From CAMLJR01 sp964500675 (GTDB taxonomy: Bacteria > Pseudomonadota > Gammaproteobacteria > Pseudomonadales > CAMLJR01): a DNA stretch of 64,000 nt. Where the stretch lies: assembly GCA_964500675.1 (NCBI GenBank), contig CAZCNY010000002.1, forward strand, positions 496,001 through 560,000, given 5' to 3'. A program made the position numbers and the translations under genes. This document shows positions 17,001 to 26,147 of the stretch, piece after piece (the stretch's first letter is position 1; each line of letters begins with the position of its first letter). A model generated the notes under the pieces. The model was not told the DNA's origin, searched no databases, and worked only from the letters and a program-made list of their open reading frames with translations.

Positions 17001-20000
17001 CTATTGGCAGGCCGGTGTATTGCCGGCCGCCATCGGTTTGGTCGAAGCGCACGGTACCGGCACCGTCGTCGGCGATAAAACCGAAATGCAAACGCTCACG
17101 GAAATTTTCACCGCGGGCGGTGCACTGCCCGCGCAAGCGAATTTAGGTTCGGTGAAAAGTCAGATCGGCCACACCAAATGCGCGGCGGGTATCGCCGGTT
17201 TAATCAAAATCAGCAAAGCGTTGTATCACCGCATTTTGCCGCCGACACTGCATATCGAAACGCCGAACACCGGCTTTCGCGCCGAGAGCAGTCCATTCGT
17301 TCTGCAAAACGCCGCGCGCCCGTGGTTTACACAATCGGCAGGCGACGCTGCCAATCCGCTGCGCGCAGCCGTCAGTGCATTTGGTTTTGGCGGCGCGAAT
17401 TTTCACGCGGTGTTGTCGAACTATTCCGCCGCGCCTGCGGAAAGCGGTGCGGCGTATTGGGATGCCGAACTTTTTGTATTTCGCGGTGAAAATTTCGCGA
17501 GCGCGCAAGAACGCATGCAGCGGCTCGCCGAATTCTTGCGCGCGAGCAATGCGCCGTTGACGCTGCGCGATGTGAGTTTCACCGCGCAGAAAAATGGCGA
17601 AGGTGTGGTGCAATGCGCGTTCGTCGCGCGCGATTGCCGCGATCTCGCCGATAAATTGCAGGCCGCCGCGGCGCGCGCCGAACATGCGCAGATTTTTTAT
17701 CGCGAGCATGAAAGTATCGGCAAAACTGCCTTCGTGTTTCCGGGGCAGGGCAGCCAAACGCCGGGCATGCTCGTCGATTTATTTCTCGCTTTCCCGCAAT
17801 TGCAGCATCTGCTCGCCGCCGATTCGCACTGCGCGTCGATATTGTTCCCGCCGACTGCCTACGGCCGCGAGCGGCAGCAAGCGCAGCAGCGCGCGATTAC
17901 CGATACGCGCATCGCGCAACCCGCGCTCGGCATGGTGGAGTTCGCCGCATTGGAATTGCTCGGCGGGATGAATATTCACCCGGCGATGGCAGCGGGACAC
18001 AGCTACGGCGAACTGATGGCGCTGGCCAGCGCCGGTTGTTTCGATGCGCACACGTTGTTGCGCTTGAGCCGTCAGCGCGGCGAATCGATTCTCGCGGCAG
18101 CGGGCGATGATCCCGGTAAGATGGCGGCGGTGAATTGCGGTCACGCCGAATTGCGAGAAATTTTCGGTCCCGATTCGGGCGTTGTGCTCGCAAATCAAAA
18201 CAGCAAGACGCAAACCGTGATTGCGGGGACGACGCCCGCGATCAACAGCGCGCTTGCACTGCTGAAAGCAAAAAATATTGCCGCCAAACCGATCGAAACC
18301 GCCTGCGCGTTTCATTCGCACGTTGTCGCGCGCGCGCAGGATCTGTTCGATCTCTGCCTGCGCGATGTTGCGATTGCGGCGCCCGCATTTCCGGTGTACG
18401 CGAATACCACGGCGCGGGTTTACGACAATGACGGCGCGCGCATTCGCCGGCAACTCGGTGAGCACATCGTGAGTCCGGTGCGCTTCGTCGAGCAAATAGA
18501 AACTATGTATGCCGACGGCGCGCGCGTATTTGTCGAAGTGGGCCCCAAGCGTGTATTGAGCGGTTTGATCAAAAATATTCTGGGCAATCAGCCGCATCGA
18601 ACTATCGCGATCGATAACGCGAGTCAAACCGGCATCGGCGGCTTTTTAATGGCTGTCGCGCAATTGGCCGTGCTCAGCGACGCGTTTGATCCTGCTGTGT
18701 TGTATGCAGGACGGCGTGCGCGTTTACTCGATCTGGCGCAGCCACAGGTATTGCCTGCAACAGGCTGGATGGTTAATGGCAGTCGCGCGCGGCCGCTAAA
18801 AGGCCATGCGCCCGCGCACGCCGGCAAAGCCATCACCGAGCCATTGCGTGTCGCTGGCGCGAGCAGTGTGCTGCAAACCGGCGTGCTGCAAACCAGCGCG
18901 CTGCAAACCAGAGAAGACAATGCCGTCATCGATTATCTGACGAATATGCGCGAGGTCGTGCGCGCGCAACGCGATGTGCTGCTGGGTTTCCTGGGTCAGC
19001 CGACGGGTGATTTCGAACCGATGCCGCGCTCGACGCGCGTATCGTCACCGCGCATCGGCGCCGACAATTCACGCGATAATGCGAATGCCCGCATTGCAGC
19101 GGAATCCGCTGCGGTTGCCGGCGCGATGCCTGCCAATGCGGCGCAACACGATGTACAAGCCGTGCTGCTCGATATCGTCAGCGAGCGCACGGGTTATCCA
19201 ACCGATATGCTCGATCTCGATCTCGATCTCGACCTTGAAGCAGATCTCTCGATCGATTCGATCAAGCGCGTCGAAATTATCGGCGAGCTCGCGGCGCGTT
19301 TGCACCTGCGTGATAACGGGGGCCAGGCGCACGGCGGCGATATCGATACATTGCTCGAACAATTATCGGTTCAGAAAAATCTGCGCGCGATTATCGCTTG
19401 GCTCGAACAGCACAAACCCGCGTCGCAGCCAAATAACGATGCGCTGGCGATAACGGCGGTGCAGGCCGATATGAACGAGCAGGCTGTGCAAACGGTTTTG
19501 CTCGAAATTGTCAGCGAGCGCACGGGTTATCCAACCGATATGCTCGATCTCGACCTGGATTTAGAAGCCGATCTCTCGATCGACTCGATCAAGCGCGTCG
19601 AAATTATCGGCGAACTCGCGGCGCGTTTGCATTTTCGCGAAAACAACTGGCACGAAACGCATGGTATCGATGCCGATACACTGCTCGAACAACTCTCGCT
19701 CAAAAAGAATTTGCGCGCGATCATCGATTGGCTCGAACAGGGTAAGCCGGCATCGAAGAATGCGGTGAACGGTGAAGCGGCGAGCGCTGCAGCGCTAAGT
19801 GCGACGGCAGCCGCGATTCCACTGACGCGTTATGTGTTGCAAAGTTTTTCTGCGCCGCGCGTCGTCATCGCCGACAATCGCGTTGCGGGAAAGCATTTTC
19901 TAATTACCGATGACGGCTTCGGTATCGCGCCGGCGCTGGCCGAACGTCTGCACGCGCGCGGCGCCACCGTGCGCATTATCGATTTTGCGGAAGGTAACGC

Positions 20001-21348
20001 GGCGCCCTCATTTCGGCATGAAGGATCAGGGCAAGCGGTCGACGGCGTCATTCATTTATGGAGTTTGAATGCAGCCAATCGTGTGCGCGATGTCAAACGC
20101 TTTTTCGCGCTGGTGCGCGACGCCGTGCACCACGATACGCGCTATGTGTTGACCGTGAGCGGGCTCGGCGGCGATTTTGGCCGGCATGCGCCGAACGCAA
20201 GCGAAACGATCGCCGATTTCGGTTGCGGTGCGGGTCTCGCGGGGCTGATCAAAGCGCTCGGCAAAGAGCATCCGCAGGTTCAAGCGCAGTGGATCGATCT
20301 CGATTTGCGCGAAGCGGCGGCGACCCTCGCCGCGCATTTGGAAACCGAGCTGCTCGCCGAAAATAAATTCGCCGAAATCGGCTATCGCAATGGTGCGCGC
20401 AAGCTGCGGCGTTGCGTGCCTATCGAATTGCCGCCAGCGCAGTCCGAACTCGACTTAAAAACCGATGCGGTGATTTTGCTGACAGGCGGTGCGCGCGGCA
20501 TCACGGCGCAACTCGCCATCGAACTCGCGCGGCGCTATCGCTGCACGCTCGAATTGGTAGGCCGCTCGGCCTGGCCGGCCGGTGAAGAACCAGCGAGCAC
20601 CGCTGCGGCACGCGATGCGAAAGCGCTGCGTCAGGCGCTTATCGTCGCGGAGCCGGGATTGAAACCGGCTGAGATTGAAAAGCGGTGCGCGAAAATTTTG
20701 GGCGAGCGTGAAATGCGCGCCACCCTGGCGGCGATTCAAGCCACTGGCGCACACGTCAATTACACCGCGCTCGATGTGCGCGATGTCGATGCCTTCGGCA
20801 ATTTCATCAAGCAACTCTATGCGTGCTACGGCCGCATCGATGGCGTGATTCATGGCGCGGGCGTGATCGAAGATAAATTGCTGCGCGATAAATCGCCCGA
20901 AAGTTTCGAGCGCGTATTCGACACCAAAGTGCGCGGCGCTTTGATGCTGTATAACCTGCTGCGCGACGATGTGAAATTCGTGGTGTTTTTTTCCAGCGTG
21001 GCGAGCGCGTTCGGCAATCGCGGTCAAATCGATTACGCAGCGGCCAACGATGTGCTCGATAAAATGGCGCCCGCATTGCAAGCGCGTATCGGCGGGCGCG
21101 TGCTCTCGGTGAATTGGGGGCCGTGGGCGGGTACTGGCATGGTGTCGCTGCAACTCGAGCGCGATTATGCAAGCAAGGGTATCGGTTTGATTCCGCTGCA
21201 CGCGGGTATCGATGCGCTCTTAAACGAGTTGGCTCGCGACGATTTTGAAACCACGCAAGTGGTCTTGATGTGCGGCTCGCCGGAAAGTTTTGGCGCTGAA
21301 ACGTTTGCATCGATGCCGGTTGAGACCGACGCGGAGTTGGTATCGTGA
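14071..21348 (+). CDS. Giant lipid/polyketide synthase: NMO-NMO-KS-AT-ACP-ACP-KR
   Basis: This 2425-residue synthase is related to PUFA/secondary-lipid synthases. Domains in order: a nitronate-monooxygenase/PfaD-like fold (about 30-245); a second one (about 310-600) with CGGHVG, His near 450; a ketosynthase (about 665-1110) with DAACASSL, Cys859, His994 and His1034; an acyltransferase (about 1220-1515) with GHSYGE, Ser1311, and CAFH predicting malonyl-CoA; two carrier domains, both ADLSIDSIKRVEI, with phosphopantetheine Ser1730 and Ser1839; and a ketoreductase (about 2130-2400) with TGGARGIT and the Ser/Tyr site. The DSIKRVEI carrier signature is typical of PUFA-type synthases. The ATG at 14071 follows GAGG. 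Its TGA overlaps the next gene's GTG. Confidence 0.9.
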   Translation: MLKMMGDKFANKAQASTYEKQQLLAITPCEFSDIPLARALLRHGASVAVDIGRDETRWPQLFAGLQTIPLRNCGVRIPDHIQIDPIQIPAALSFVVLAADANISFWRENFYVYVQVTSVAQARAAIVAGAHGLIAKGQESGGAVGNESAYILLQRILALPEARDMPVWCQGGMGLHTAAGAIAGGAYGIVLDSQLALLSECSLSREIKDLIGAMDGPETRMVGGYQVFARPGSSAANAEQLQAHEVRARLSVIGSDNFLPLGQDAALAKALTMQCPNAEALVHSFRSSIAAHLRQAQALQALAEHSPLARAHGVRYPIAQGPMTRVSDTAAFATAVAENGALPFLALSLMNAAQSRELLEQTRAQIGDKTWGVGVLGFANPEILNPQLDLIREFRPAVVLLAGGRPTQARPLNELGIATYLHVPSPRLLELFLQDGARHFVFEGRECGGHVGPRFSFVLWEQQLQVLLNFERPDELHILFAGGIHDERSAAMIAVMAAPLAARGAKIGVLMGTAYIATREAVECGAIIPSFQQQTVGSDATVLIETAPGHAVRCLPSNFVEQFHAEKNRLREMGLDQQTMWKQLEELNVGRLRIATKGVMRSADKLTTVEQRQQLDDGMYMIGQLIALRKNVCSMAELHRSVCDGAMEFLHSVTAPALARAKNAEPIAIVGMECIYPGSPDLETFWANIVAGKDLVTEVPAERWNTDVYYREGPAQKGKSPSKWGGFIDEIAFDPLAFGIPPQSLAAIEPVQLLSLEVARRALRDAGYDDAVDGSEVKTFDREKTAVIFGAESGMDLGNNYAFRNMYPHFLGDIPPELDAVLPDLTEDSFPGVLVNVISGRIANRLGLGGVNYSVDAACASSLTAIELAVKELRAGSSDMVLAGGADFHNSINDFLMFASVGALSSSGRCRSFDNSADGICLGEGVGVVVLKRLEDAERDGDRIYAVIDGIAGSSDGKGLGLTAPRKEGQKRALERAYWQAGVLPAAIGLVEAHGTGTVVGDKTEMQTLTEIFTAGGALPAQANLGSVKSQIGHTKCAAGIAGLIKISKALYHRILPPTLHIETPNTGFRAESSPFVLQNAARPWFTQSAGDAANPLRAAVSAFGFGGANFHAVLSNYSAAPAESGAAYWDAELFVFRGENFASAQERMQRLAEFLRASNAPLTLRDVSFTAQKNGEGVVQCAFVARDCRDLADKLQAAAARAEHAQIFYREHESIGKTAFVFPGQGSQTPGMLVDLFLAFPQLQHLLAADSHCASILFPPTAYGRERQQAQQRAITDTRIAQPALGMVEFAALELLGGMNIHPAMAAGHSYGELMALASAGCFDAHTLLRLSRQRGESILAAAGDDPGKMAAVNCGHAELREIFGPDSGVVLANQNSKTQTVIAGTTPAINSALALLKAKNIAAKPIETACAFHSHVVARAQDLFDLCLRDVAIAAPAFPVYANTTARVYDNDGARIRRQLGEHIVSPVRFVEQIETMYADGARVFVEVGPKRVLSGLIKNILGNQPHRTIAIDNASQTGIGGFLMAVAQLAVLSDAFDPAVLYAGRRARLLDLAQPQVLPATGWMVNGSRARPLKGHAPAHAGKAITEPLRVAGASSVLQTGVLQTSALQTREDNAVIDYLTNMREVVRAQRDVLLGFLGQPTGDFEPMPRSTRVSSPRIGADNSRDNANARIAAESAAVAGAMPANAAQHDVQAVLLDIVSERTGYPTDMLDLDLDLDLEADLSIDSIKRVEIIGELAARLHLRDNGGQAHGGDIDTLLEQLSVQKNLRAIIAWLEQHKPASQPNNDALAITAVQADMNEQAVQTVLLEIVSERTGYPTDMLDLDLDLEADLSIDSIKRVEIIGELAARLHFRENNWHETHGIDADTLLEQLSLKKNLRAIIDWLEQGKPASKNAVNGEAASAAALSATAAAIPLTRYVLQSFSAPRVVIADNRVAGKHFLITDDGFGIAPALAERLHARGATVRIIDFAEGNAAPSFRHEGSGQAVDGVIHLWSLNAANRVRDVKRFFALVRDAVHHDTRYVLTVSGLGGDFGRHAPNASETIADFGCGAGLAGLIKALGKEHPQVQAQWIDLDLREAAATLAAHLETELLAENKFAEIGYRNGARKLRRCVPIELPPAQSELDLKTDAVILLTGGARGITAQLAIELARRYRCTLELVGRSAWPAGEEPASTAAARDAKALRQALIVAEPGLKPAEIEKRCAKILGEREMRATLAAIQATGAHVNYTALDVRDVDAFGNFIKQLYACYGRIDGVIHGAGVIEDKLLRDKSPESFERVFDTKVRGALMLYNLLRDDVKFVVFFSSVASAFGNRGQIDYAAANDVLDKMAPALQARIGGRVLSVNWGPWAGTGMVSLQLERDYASKGIGLIPLHAGIDALLNELARDDFETTQVVLMCGSPESFGAETFASMPVETDAELVS
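18868..18912 (+). repeat. Three 15-base in-frame repeats in the AT-ACP linker
   Basis: GTGCTGCAAACCGGC, GTGCTGCAAACCAGC and GCGCTGCAAACCAGA run head to tail and encode VLQTG-VLQTS-ALQTR. They lie in the flexible linker between the acyltransferase and the first carrier domain, where length changes are tolerated. Downstream, a run of GATCTC repeats (about 19212-19230) gives carrier 1 an extra Asp-Leu pair compared with carrier 2. Confidence 0.9.
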
Positions 21349-24300
21349 AACCCGTTGCCATCATCGGCATGGCCGGAATTTTTCCCGGCGCGGCAAATAT
21401 TGCGAGTTATTGGCGCAATATCGTCGATGGTATCGATGCGATCAGCGATGTACCCGCGCTGCGCTGGGACAAGGTGTTTTACGATCCCAATTCCAACGCG
21501 ATCGATCGCTTTTACTGCAAGCGCGGCGGCTTCGTCGATGATTATGTCGATTTTGATCCGCTGCAATTCGGCGTGATGCCGAAAGCGGCGCAGTCGGCCG
21601 ATCCCGATCAATTGTTGAGTTTGCGCGTCGGCGTCGAAGCGATGCGCGACGCGGGCTATGCCTCGGGTGAATTCGCGCGCGAGCGCGCCGGCATCATCAT
21701 CGGCCGCGGCAATTATTTGAGTGCGGGCACGCTGCGTCTCGAACAGCACGTGCGCCACGTGCAGCAGACCGTGCAAATGTTGCGCGATCTATTGCCCGAT
21801 ATTAGCGACGAGCAGCTCGACCGCGTGCGCGCGCAAATGCAACAGCAACTCGATTATTACGGGCCCGATGTCGCGGTCGGCATGATTCCCAATTTAGTCG
21901 CGTCGCGGCTCGCCAACCGTCTCGATTTGCACGGCCCCGCCTACACGGTCGACGCTGCCTGCGCGAGTTCGCTGCTCGCCGTCGAGCAAGCTTGTGGATT
22001 GTTGAGTAGCGGCGATTGCGATTTGATGCTCGCGGGCGGTTTGCATTTCTCGCACGATCTCACGTTCTGGGCCACATTCTGTCAACTCGGCGCATTGTCG
22101 CGCGCGCAAGCAATTAAACCGCTGGCGCGCGATGCCGATGGCATTCTCGCAGGCGAAGGCATCGGCCTCGTCGTGCTCAAACGTTTGGTCGATGCGGAAC
22201 GCGATGGCGATCGTATTTACGCGGTTATTCGCGGCGCCGGCAGCGCGAGCGACGGGCGCGGCGCGAGTTTGCTCGCGCCTTCGGTCGAGGGCCAATTGCT
22301 TGCCTTGCGCCGCGCGTGGCAGCACACGGCGCTCGATCCGCAACGGATCGGTTTGATCGAAGCGCACGGCACCGGCACGCCGGCGGGCGATGAAGCCGAA
22401 CTCGAAACCGTGCGCCGTTTTTTTGGCGAGGACAACGCCAACAAAAACGAGGAAAAAAAACTCGCGGAGCGGCCCGTCATCGGTTCGGTGAAATCGATGA
22501 TCGGCCATGCCATGCCCGCGGCGGGCGTGGCGGGATTAATCAAAGCCGCGCTATCGATTTATCACGGCGTATTGCCGCCGACATTGCACTGCGAAGAGCC
22601 GCATGAATTATTGGCGCGCACGCGCTTTCGCGCGATCGGCCGAGCCGAGCCGTGGCTGGAAGAACAACGTATCGCCGCCGTCAACGCGTTTGGATTCGGC
22701 GGTATCAATGCGCATGTCGTGTTGGTTTCGCATCGCGCGAATAAAACAGTCGCGACGCAATCCGTTCGCGCTGCTTTGCCGTCCGCGCACGAACCGGCTA
22801 TTCAATCCGATGTTCTCATCGATACGCCCGGCAATGTGAATGCGGCGGCATTGCCGCGTGTGGTTGTGATCGCGGCGGCAACGCAAAACGAATTGCTCGA
22901 TAAGCTACAGCGCGAACAATGGGATTTACAGTCGCGGCAGGGTGCGTGGCGAATCGCCATCGTCGAACCGAATGCGAAGCGGCTCGATCTGGCGAAAAAA
23001 ATTGTGACGGCCGGCAAGGCGTGGCAGGGTCGCAGTCAGATTTATTTTTCTTGCAGCCCTCTGCTTTCTAACGCGGGCAGGGTCGCTTTTTTATTCCCCG
23101 GAGTCGACAGCGCATTCGCGCCGCGCGCGGACGATGTCGCCGACTATTTCAATGTGCCGTTGCCGCCGCATTGCGAAGCACTGAATCCATCGGATTCGTT
23201 GTTAAAAGTGGTGCAGGCGCTATCGGGTTTCAACCTGTTCACGTTTGCCGTGCTGCAAAAACTCGGTATTCGCGCGCACGCCATGGCCGGCCATAGTATC
23301 GGCGAATGGAGCGCGATGTCGGCCGCCGGCATGGTCGAGCGCGAGCAGGCCGAAGCCGTGCTCAAGCATATCGATCCGTCCGAAGTGCAATTTCCCGATT
23401 TGGTTTTTCTCGCCGCCGCCTGCGATCGCGATCTCGTGCAAAAAATTATCGGTGAGCACGACCGTGTAACGCTGTCGAATGATCAAGTAGTGATGTCGCA
23501 TGACAATTGCCCGCATCAAACAATTGTGTGCGGAAAACGCGCGGCGATCGCCGCCGTCGAGCAGCGCCTGCGCGAGCAGCATGTTTTAGTGCAGCAATTG
23601 CCGATCGTATCGGGTTTTCATACGCCGTTCTTCGCCAAGTATCTTGCGCCGTATCGCGATTTCTTTTTGCACGCGTCATTGCTCGAACCTTCGGTTCCGG
23701 TTTGGTCGGCAACCACGGCACAGCCGTTTCCCACCGCGATGGCGCAGAAGCAGCAGCTCGCGCTCGATCATTTACTGCAACCGGTACGTTTTCGTCCGCT
23801 CATCGAAAATATGTATGCGCAAGGTTTTCGCGCGTTCATTCAACTCGGCACGGGCAGCTTATCGGGTTTTGTGCAAGATACCTTGAAGGGCAAGCCGCAT
23901 CTCGCCATCGATGTGAACAGCGCGAAGCAAACGGGGCTCGCGCAACTCTGCCATGTGAGCGCGGCACTCTGGGTCGAAGGGTTGCGTTTCAATTATCAAT
24001 TGTTAGGTTTGCACGAAACCGCGCAACCGGCACGCAGCGCAATTAAGTTGCGCCTGGGTGTGCCGCTGTTGCATCTGCCCGAACCGCTGCAAATCGATCG
24101 CGCGGCGCTATCGCCGTTGTCTATCGACAGCGCGGCCGTTGCCGTCAATAGCGACGATCCCATTCAGAATTTATTCCGCGAAACGCTGGCGGATATTCAG
24201 CAGGCGAGCGCCGAGATTACGCAGTTGTGGCAGGCGCGTTCGCGCCGCGCATCGCGTGCGCCGAAAACTGCCCACGGCGAAAACGCGCAAGTGATCCCGC

Positions 24301-25835
24301 TGCTGCCGGCAAATAAACCGGCGCCTGCCGACGCAAAACCGCGCATCCAGCGCGTTGTCCGGCGGCTCGATATCGATAGCAATATTTCCGATGTCATCGA
24401 TCATGCGTTTTATCCGCAGCGCGCGGGCTGGCCCGACATCGCCGATCGCCATCCCGTGATTCCGCTGACGATGGAGATCATGCTGTTGCGGCAGGCGATC
24501 GAAGAGTATCTGCCTGGCTACGTTGTGGTTTGCTTCAAAAATATTAAAGCCTTCAATTGGCTCATCGTGTCGAAATCTATCGACATCGACATTGTTTTAA
24601 ACGCGGAGCAATTTCCGCTGCTGGACGTCAGCATCGCAGGTTACATGACCGCGCGCGCAATCGTCGCACGCGAATATCCAAAAGCGCCGGCGAAGCGCCA
24701 GCATGAATGGCGCAACGCGCGCGCAGCCGCGATCGATGCGCGCGCTTTGTATCGCGATAACTGGATGTTTCATGGTCCCGCTTATCAAGGCGTGATTGAA
24801 CTCGGGCCGATCGCCGATAACGGCATTCGCGGCCGCTTGCGCACACCGGCGGGTAGCGGCGCGCTGCTCGATAATATGGGGCAGCTCGCGGGTTATTGGG
24901 TGATGGAGCAACCGACCGATTGCCTGGCAATGCCGATCGGCGTCGAGCAAATCAATTTTTATGGTCGAGAGCCCGCGCTCGATAGCGAATTCAATTGCGA
25001 AATCAGCGTGCGTACTATGGACGCGTTGACCTGCGTTACCGATCAGCAGCTAGTGAACGACGCCGGCGAGATCGTTATTGAAATGCTCGGCTGGCAGACG
25101 CGCCGTTATCACATGGATCGCCCGTTCTGGATTTACAGCAAGCAGCTCGAAAAATATATCGTCAGCGAACGTTTGGATCGCGATGTGACGATATTTCGCG
25201 ATCATTACGATACCGCGATTTTGCGCGATTACATCGCGCACCGTTATCTCAATCAAATCGAAATGGCCGAGTACGATGCGCTCTCGCCGCGCCGCCGCCG
25301 CGGCTGGCTCAACGGACGCGTCGCCGCAAAAGATGCGGTGCGCGCATATTGCTGGCGGCGCTGCGGCAATTTCGATTTTTATCCGAAGGAAATCCGTATC
25401 GAAAATGCCGCCAATGGGCAACCATTGCTGCTGCCGCACATTACCGCCACGCTCAGCGAACCGCTGCACATTTCGATTGCGCACAAAGACGCTTGCGCGG
25501 TTGCCGCCGTCAGCGATGTGCCGGTCGGTGTCGATATTGAATCCATTGTCGAGCGCGGGCAGGATTTTATCGACATCGCCTTCACGGCCGGCGAACAAAC
25601 ACTATTGCCCGATGCCAATCGCGCCGAATGGGTCGCGCGTTTCTGGGCTGCCAAAGAAGCCGTAGTGAAAATGTTTGGCACGGGATTGCAGGGCAAGCCC
25701 AAGCAGTTTTGCGTCGACATGATCGATAACGAAAAAATTCACGTGGCTGGCGTCTGGGTGGCGACGTCGGTAACGCGCAATTTCGTTATCGCCGTGACGA
25801 TCGACGATCGGCAGTCGGCGTATTCGACGATTTAG
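21345..25835 (+). CDS. Giant lipid/polyketide synthase: KS-AT-DH-PPTase
   Basis: This 1496-residue partner synthase is translationally coupled to the first by a GTGA overlap. It has a ketosynthase (about 3-465) with Cys206 in DAACASSL, His341 in EAHGTGT and His388 in GHAMPAAG, so it is not a chain-length factor lacking cysteine. An acyltransferase (about 582-860) has GHSIGEW, Ser651. A PKS dehydratase-like region (about 1005-1260) has His1020 or His1036 near GWPDIADRHPVIPLT and Asp1176 in LLDNMGQ. A C-terminal Sfp-type phosphopantetheinyl transferase (about 1290-1490) shows GVDIE near 1395 and WAAKEA near 1433. It carries no carrier domain, so it must act on those of the first synthase or the free carrier protein. 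An integral PPTase also occurs in enediyne PKSs. Confidence 0.9.
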   Translation: MKPVAIIGMAGIFPGAANIASYWRNIVDGIDAISDVPALRWDKVFYDPNSNAIDRFYCKRGGFVDDYVDFDPLQFGVMPKAAQSADPDQLLSLRVGVEAMRDAGYASGEFARERAGIIIGRGNYLSAGTLRLEQHVRHVQQTVQMLRDLLPDISDEQLDRVRAQMQQQLDYYGPDVAVGMIPNLVASRLANRLDLHGPAYTVDAACASSLLAVEQACGLLSSGDCDLMLAGGLHFSHDLTFWATFCQLGALSRAQAIKPLARDADGILAGEGIGLVVLKRLVDAERDGDRIYAVIRGAGSASDGRGASLLAPSVEGQLLALRRAWQHTALDPQRIGLIEAHGTGTPAGDEAELETVRRFFGEDNANKNEEKKLAERPVIGSVKSMIGHAMPAAGVAGLIKAALSIYHGVLPPTLHCEEPHELLARTRFRAIGRAEPWLEEQRIAAVNAFGFGGINAHVVLVSHRANKTVATQSVRAALPSAHEPAIQSDVLIDTPGNVNAAALPRVVVIAAATQNELLDKLQREQWDLQSRQGAWRIAIVEPNAKRLDLAKKIVTAGKAWQGRSQIYFSCSPLLSNAGRVAFLFPGVDSAFAPRADDVADYFNVPLPPHCEALNPSDSLLKVVQALSGFNLFTFAVLQKLGIRAHAMAGHSIGEWSAMSAAGMVEREQAEAVLKHIDPSEVQFPDLVFLAAACDRDLVQKIIGEHDRVTLSNDQVVMSHDNCPHQTIVCGKRAAIAAVEQRLREQHVLVQQLPIVSGFHTPFFAKYLAPYRDFFLHASLLEPSVPVWSATTAQPFPTAMAQKQQLALDHLLQPVRFRPLIENMYAQGFRAFIQLGTGSLSGFVQDTLKGKPHLAIDVNSAKQTGLAQLCHVSAALWVEGLRFNYQLLGLHETAQPARSAIKLRLGVPLLHLPEPLQIDRAALSPLSIDSAAVAVNSDDPIQNLFRETLADIQQASAEITQLWQARSRRASRAPKTAHGENAQVIPLLPANKPAPADAKPRIQRVVRRLDIDSNISDVIDHAFYPQRAGWPDIADRHPVIPLTMEIMLLRQAIEEYLPGYVVVCFKNIKAFNWLIVSKSIDIDIVLNAEQFPLLDVSIAGYMTARAIVAREYPKAPAKRQHEWRNARAAAIDARALYRDNWMFHGPAYQGVIELGPIADNGIRGRLRTPAGSGALLDNMGQLAGYWVMEQPTDCLAMPIGVEQINFYGREPALDSEFNCEISVRTMDALTCVTDQQLVNDAGEIVIEMLGWQTRRYHMDRPFWIYSKQLEKYIVSERLDRDVTIFRDHYDTAILRDYIAHRYLNQIEMAEYDALSPRRRRGWLNGRVAAKDAVRAYCWRRCGNFDFYPKEIRIENAANGQPLLLPHITATLSEPLHISIAHKDACAVAAVSDVPVGVDIESIVERGQDFIDIAFTAGEQTLLPDANRAEWVARFWAAKEAVVKMFGTGLQGKPKQFCVDMIDNEKIHVAGVWVATSVTRNFVIAVTIDDRQSAYSTI

Positions 25836-25865
25836 CATTGAGCAGCGAGAGAGCGGGGAAGCGCA

Positions 25866-26141
25866 GTGAATAATGATGAGATATTGCAACAAATTATCGA
25901 TGCCATTCGCGAAGCCATCGCGGAGGATTGGGTGCAGGATTTCGTCATCGATACCGATACGAGCTTCAATGACGATTTGGAAATTGAAAGTATCGAGTTC
26001 GTCGCTATCGCCGATATGCTGCAAAAAAAATTCGGCGATCGTATCAATCTCATCGGTTGGCTTTCCGAGCGCGACATCAACGAGCTGATCGAATTGACGG
26101 TCGGCGATGTCGCAACGTTTGTCGAACAACAATTGCGGTAG
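25866..26141 (+). CDS. Free acyl carrier protein
   Basis: This 91-residue acidic protein has the four-helix carrier fold. The phosphopantetheine site is the Ser in DDLEIESIEFVAIADML near residue 41; the usual Asp-Ser is Glu-Ser here. It starts at a GTG 30 bases after the second synthase and ends six bases before the glycosyltransferase. It probably receives the chain from the synthases or carries a separate building block for the condensation-fold enzyme. The PPTase at the end of the second synthase could activate it. Confidence 0.86.
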   Translation: MNNDEILQQIIDAIREAIAEDWVQDFVIDTDTSFNDDLEIESIEFVAIADMLQKKFGDRINLIGWLSERDINELIELTVGDVATFVEQQLR

Positions 26142-26147
26142 CGCGAC

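Noticed and set aside
14071..25835. Assignment of the synthases as an enediyne PKS
   Set aside because: Domain order partly matches, but the enediyne accessory genes are absent, there are two KS-AT pairs split over two proteins, and the carrier motif is PUFA-like.
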